This document shows, piece after piece, positions 4,758 through 5,778 of a stretch of 5,778 nt of DNA. Below the pieces are notes generated by a model. It was given only the letters and a program-made list of their open reading frames with translations, ran no database searches and was not told the DNA's origin. The position numbers and the translations under genes were made by a program. Position 1 is the stretch's first letter. Every line of letters starts with the position of its first letter. Source of the stretch: an uncultured Eubacteriales bacterium (GTDB lineage Bacteria > Bacillota > Clostridia > Lachnospirales > Lachnospiraceae); contig CASFUI010000329.1 of NCBI GenBank assembly GCA_949297565.1, positions 1-5,778 of the forward strand, in the 5' to 3' direction.

Positions 4758-4774
4758 TTTTAACCTCCATATCG

Positions 4775-4788
4775 CCGCATAACTGCGG
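4775..4788 (-). other. Small hairpin before the rpmD ribosome binding site
   Basis: On the minus strand CCGCA, loop GTTA, TGCGG forms a perfect 5-bp stem ending 6 bases before the rpmD Shine-Dalgarno. It could tune rpmD translation or act in mRNA processing. It is short and may be incidental. Confidence 0.35.
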
Positions 4789-4806
4789 ACATTACAATAT
4801 CACAAA

Positions 4807-5316
4807 TTAACCAAGAATCTCGCTTACTGACTTGCCGCGAAGTCTTGCCACTTCCTCAGGTGTCTTCATAGCCTGAAGTCCCGCGATTGTAGCAAGTACA
4901 ACGTTCTGCTTATTGTTAGAGCCAAGTGACTTTGTACGAATGTTCTTGATGCCTGCAAGCTCAAGTACCGAACGGGCCGGACCGCCGGCGATGATACCTG
5001 TACCTTCAGGAGCTCTCTTGAGAAGTACTGTCGAGCCTCCGAACTTGCCGATATAGTCATGTGGAACTGAGCCATTCTCATCAATCGGAACTTCCACTAA
5101 ATGTTTCATAGCATCTTCTTTTCCCTTGCGGATTGCCTCAGGAACTTCGGCTGCCTTACCAACACCTGCACCTACGTGTCCGTTGCCGTCACCAACGATA
5201 ACCAAAGCTGCGAATCTCATGTTACGTCCGCCCTTTACTACCTTAGTTACTCGTTTGATTGCTACAACATTATCATTTAACTCTAACTGACTAGCGTCAA
5301 TGATTGTACGCTTCAT
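4807..5316 (-). CDS. rpsE: 30S ribosomal protein S5
   Basis: S5 helps decoding fidelity and mRNA entry on the small subunit. The 169 residues contain the N-terminal dsRNA-binding-like domain (about 11-75) with the loop KVVKGGRNMRF (25-35), where spectinomycin resistance changes arise in other bacteria. It is followed by the conserved GDGNGHVGAGVGKAAEVPEA (43-62). The C-terminal domain includes PEGTGIIAGGPARSVLELAG and the ending VARLRGKSVSEILG. I see no deletion in the spectinomycin loop. The ATG (5314-5316) has AAGGGAG at 5324-5330. It lies 18 bases after rplR. Confidence 0.98.
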   Translation of the reverse strand: MKRTIIDASQLELNDNVVAIKRVTKVVKGGRNMRFAALVIVGDGNGHVGAGVGKAAEVPEAIRKGKEDAMKHLVEVPIDENGSVPHDYIGKFGGSTVLLKRAPEGTGIIAGGPARSVLELAGIKNIRTKSLGSNNKQNVVLATIAGLQAMKTPEEVARLRGKSVSEILG

Positions 5317-5334
5317 ACTGTTTCTCCCTTCCGC

Positions 5335-5703
5335 TTAGAATTCAAGGCCAGCTTCTCTAGCTGCCTCTGCCAATGCTTTTACTTTTCCTTCATATATAAA
5401 ACCGCCTCTGTCATAGACAACAGTCGTAATACCCTTTTCTAACGCCTTCTTAGCAACTACCTTACCAACTACAGCAGCAGCCTCAATGTTATTAGTCTTT
5501 TCACATTCAGCCTTGACGTCCTTATCAAGTGTTGATGCTGAGACAAGTGTCTTACCAACTGTATCGTCAATAATCTGAGCGTACATATGATTATTGCTTC
5601 TAAACACAGCTAAACGTGGTCTTTCTGTCGTGCCACTGAAACGATTACGTAATTTTCTATGTTTATTTTCACGAACTACCGTTCTTGACTTCTTACTAAC
5701 CAT
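5335..5703 (-). CDS. rplR: 50S ribosomal protein L18
   Basis: L18 binds 5S rRNA and, with L5, docks it onto the large subunit. The product is 122 residues. It has a basic N-terminal tail (MVSKKSRTVVRENKHRKLRN), then the family signature RPRLAVFRSNNHMYAQIID (32-50), VSASTLDKD and the C-terminal YDRGGFIYEGKVKALAEAAR. The frame is open to a GTG at 5712, but the ATG at 5701-5703 is preferred. AAAGGAG at 5712-5718 is correctly spaced for the ATG, and the GTG would overlap that site. The spacer from rplF is 17 bases. Confidence 0.97.
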   Translation of the reverse strand: MVSKKSRTVVRENKHRKLRNRFSGTTERPRLAVFRSNNHMYAQIIDDTVGKTLVSASTLDKDVKAECEKTNNIEAAAVVGKVVAKKALEKGITTVVYDRGGFIYEGKVKALAEAAREAGLEF

Positions 5704-5720
5704 AATATTCACTCCTTTAA

Positions 5721-5778
5721 TTATTTCTTACCAGTCTTACCGACCTTACGTCTAATAACCTCATCAGCATACTTGATA
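5721..5778 (-). CDS. rplF: 50S ribosomal protein L6, 3' end only
   Basis: Only the last 18 codons and the stop are present; the gene enters from the right edge. The residues IKYADEVIRRKVGKTGKK match the conserved C terminus of bacterial L6, which binds near the sarcin-ricin loop of 23S rRNA. TAA is at 5721-5723. Its place just before rplR is the standard spc operon order, so rpsH, rpsN and rplE probably lie further right. Confidence 0.95.
   Translation of the reverse strand, partial: IKYADEVIRRKVGKTGKK

Noticed and set aside
4866..5084. 72-codon minus-strand frame inside rpsE
   Set aside because: It lies in an alternative frame wholly within the conserved S5 gene, with no start signals.

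Overview
The window is the distal two thirds of a bacterial spc-type ribosomal protein operon, read entirely on the minus strand (right to left), running into the first gene of the alpha-type operon. In transcription order: rplF (3' end only), rplR, rpsE, rpmD, rplO, secY, adk, map, a small KOW-type RNA-binding protein gene, infA, rpmJ, rpsM (5' end only). Low-to-moderate GC, strong AAGGAGG-like ribosome binding sites, a four-cysteine zinc adenylate kinase, and above all a KOW protein gene between map and infA point to a Firmicute of class Clostridia. A Lachnospiraceae-like organism is my best guess, by inference only.

Region 2061-5778 is ordinary and tightly packed: 50S proteins L6, L18, L30 and L15, 30S protein S5, the SecY translocon channel, adenylate kinase and methionine aminopeptidase. 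Spacers run from a 1-base overlap (rplO/secY) to 76 bases (secY/adk). Starts for adk, rplR and the KOW gene are set by Shine-Dalgarno position and lie inside longer open frames.

Region 1129-1296, between map and the KOW gene, is the most unusual part. A 122-base, hairpin-rich segment is flanked by two identical 23-base direct repeats. Each repeat carries the same ribosome binding site, ATG and first codons (Met-Glu-Asn), so the KOW gene's start signal is duplicated. The segment looks like a small non-autonomous repeat element. The loop of its 12-bp hairpin is perfectly complementary (8 bases) to the segment's own end next to the KOW gene's ribosome binding site, so a pseudoknot is possible.

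Region 102-637 holds rpmJ, a 37-residue L36 gene with a GTG start that is easily missed. Upstream of it is a good extended -10 promoter candidate. Downstream is an unusually long 329-base spacer before rpsM, with a perfect 8-bp hairpin with a GAGA loop, several promoter-like elements and moderately GC-rich, foldable sequence but no convincing gene. This may be an uncharacterised leader controlling the rpsM (alpha) operon.

The genes supply ribosome assembly (L6, L18, S5, L30, L15, L36, S13), translation initiation (IF-1), nascent protein processing (Map), protein export (SecY) and nucleotide balance (Adk), the classic growth-linked cluster.
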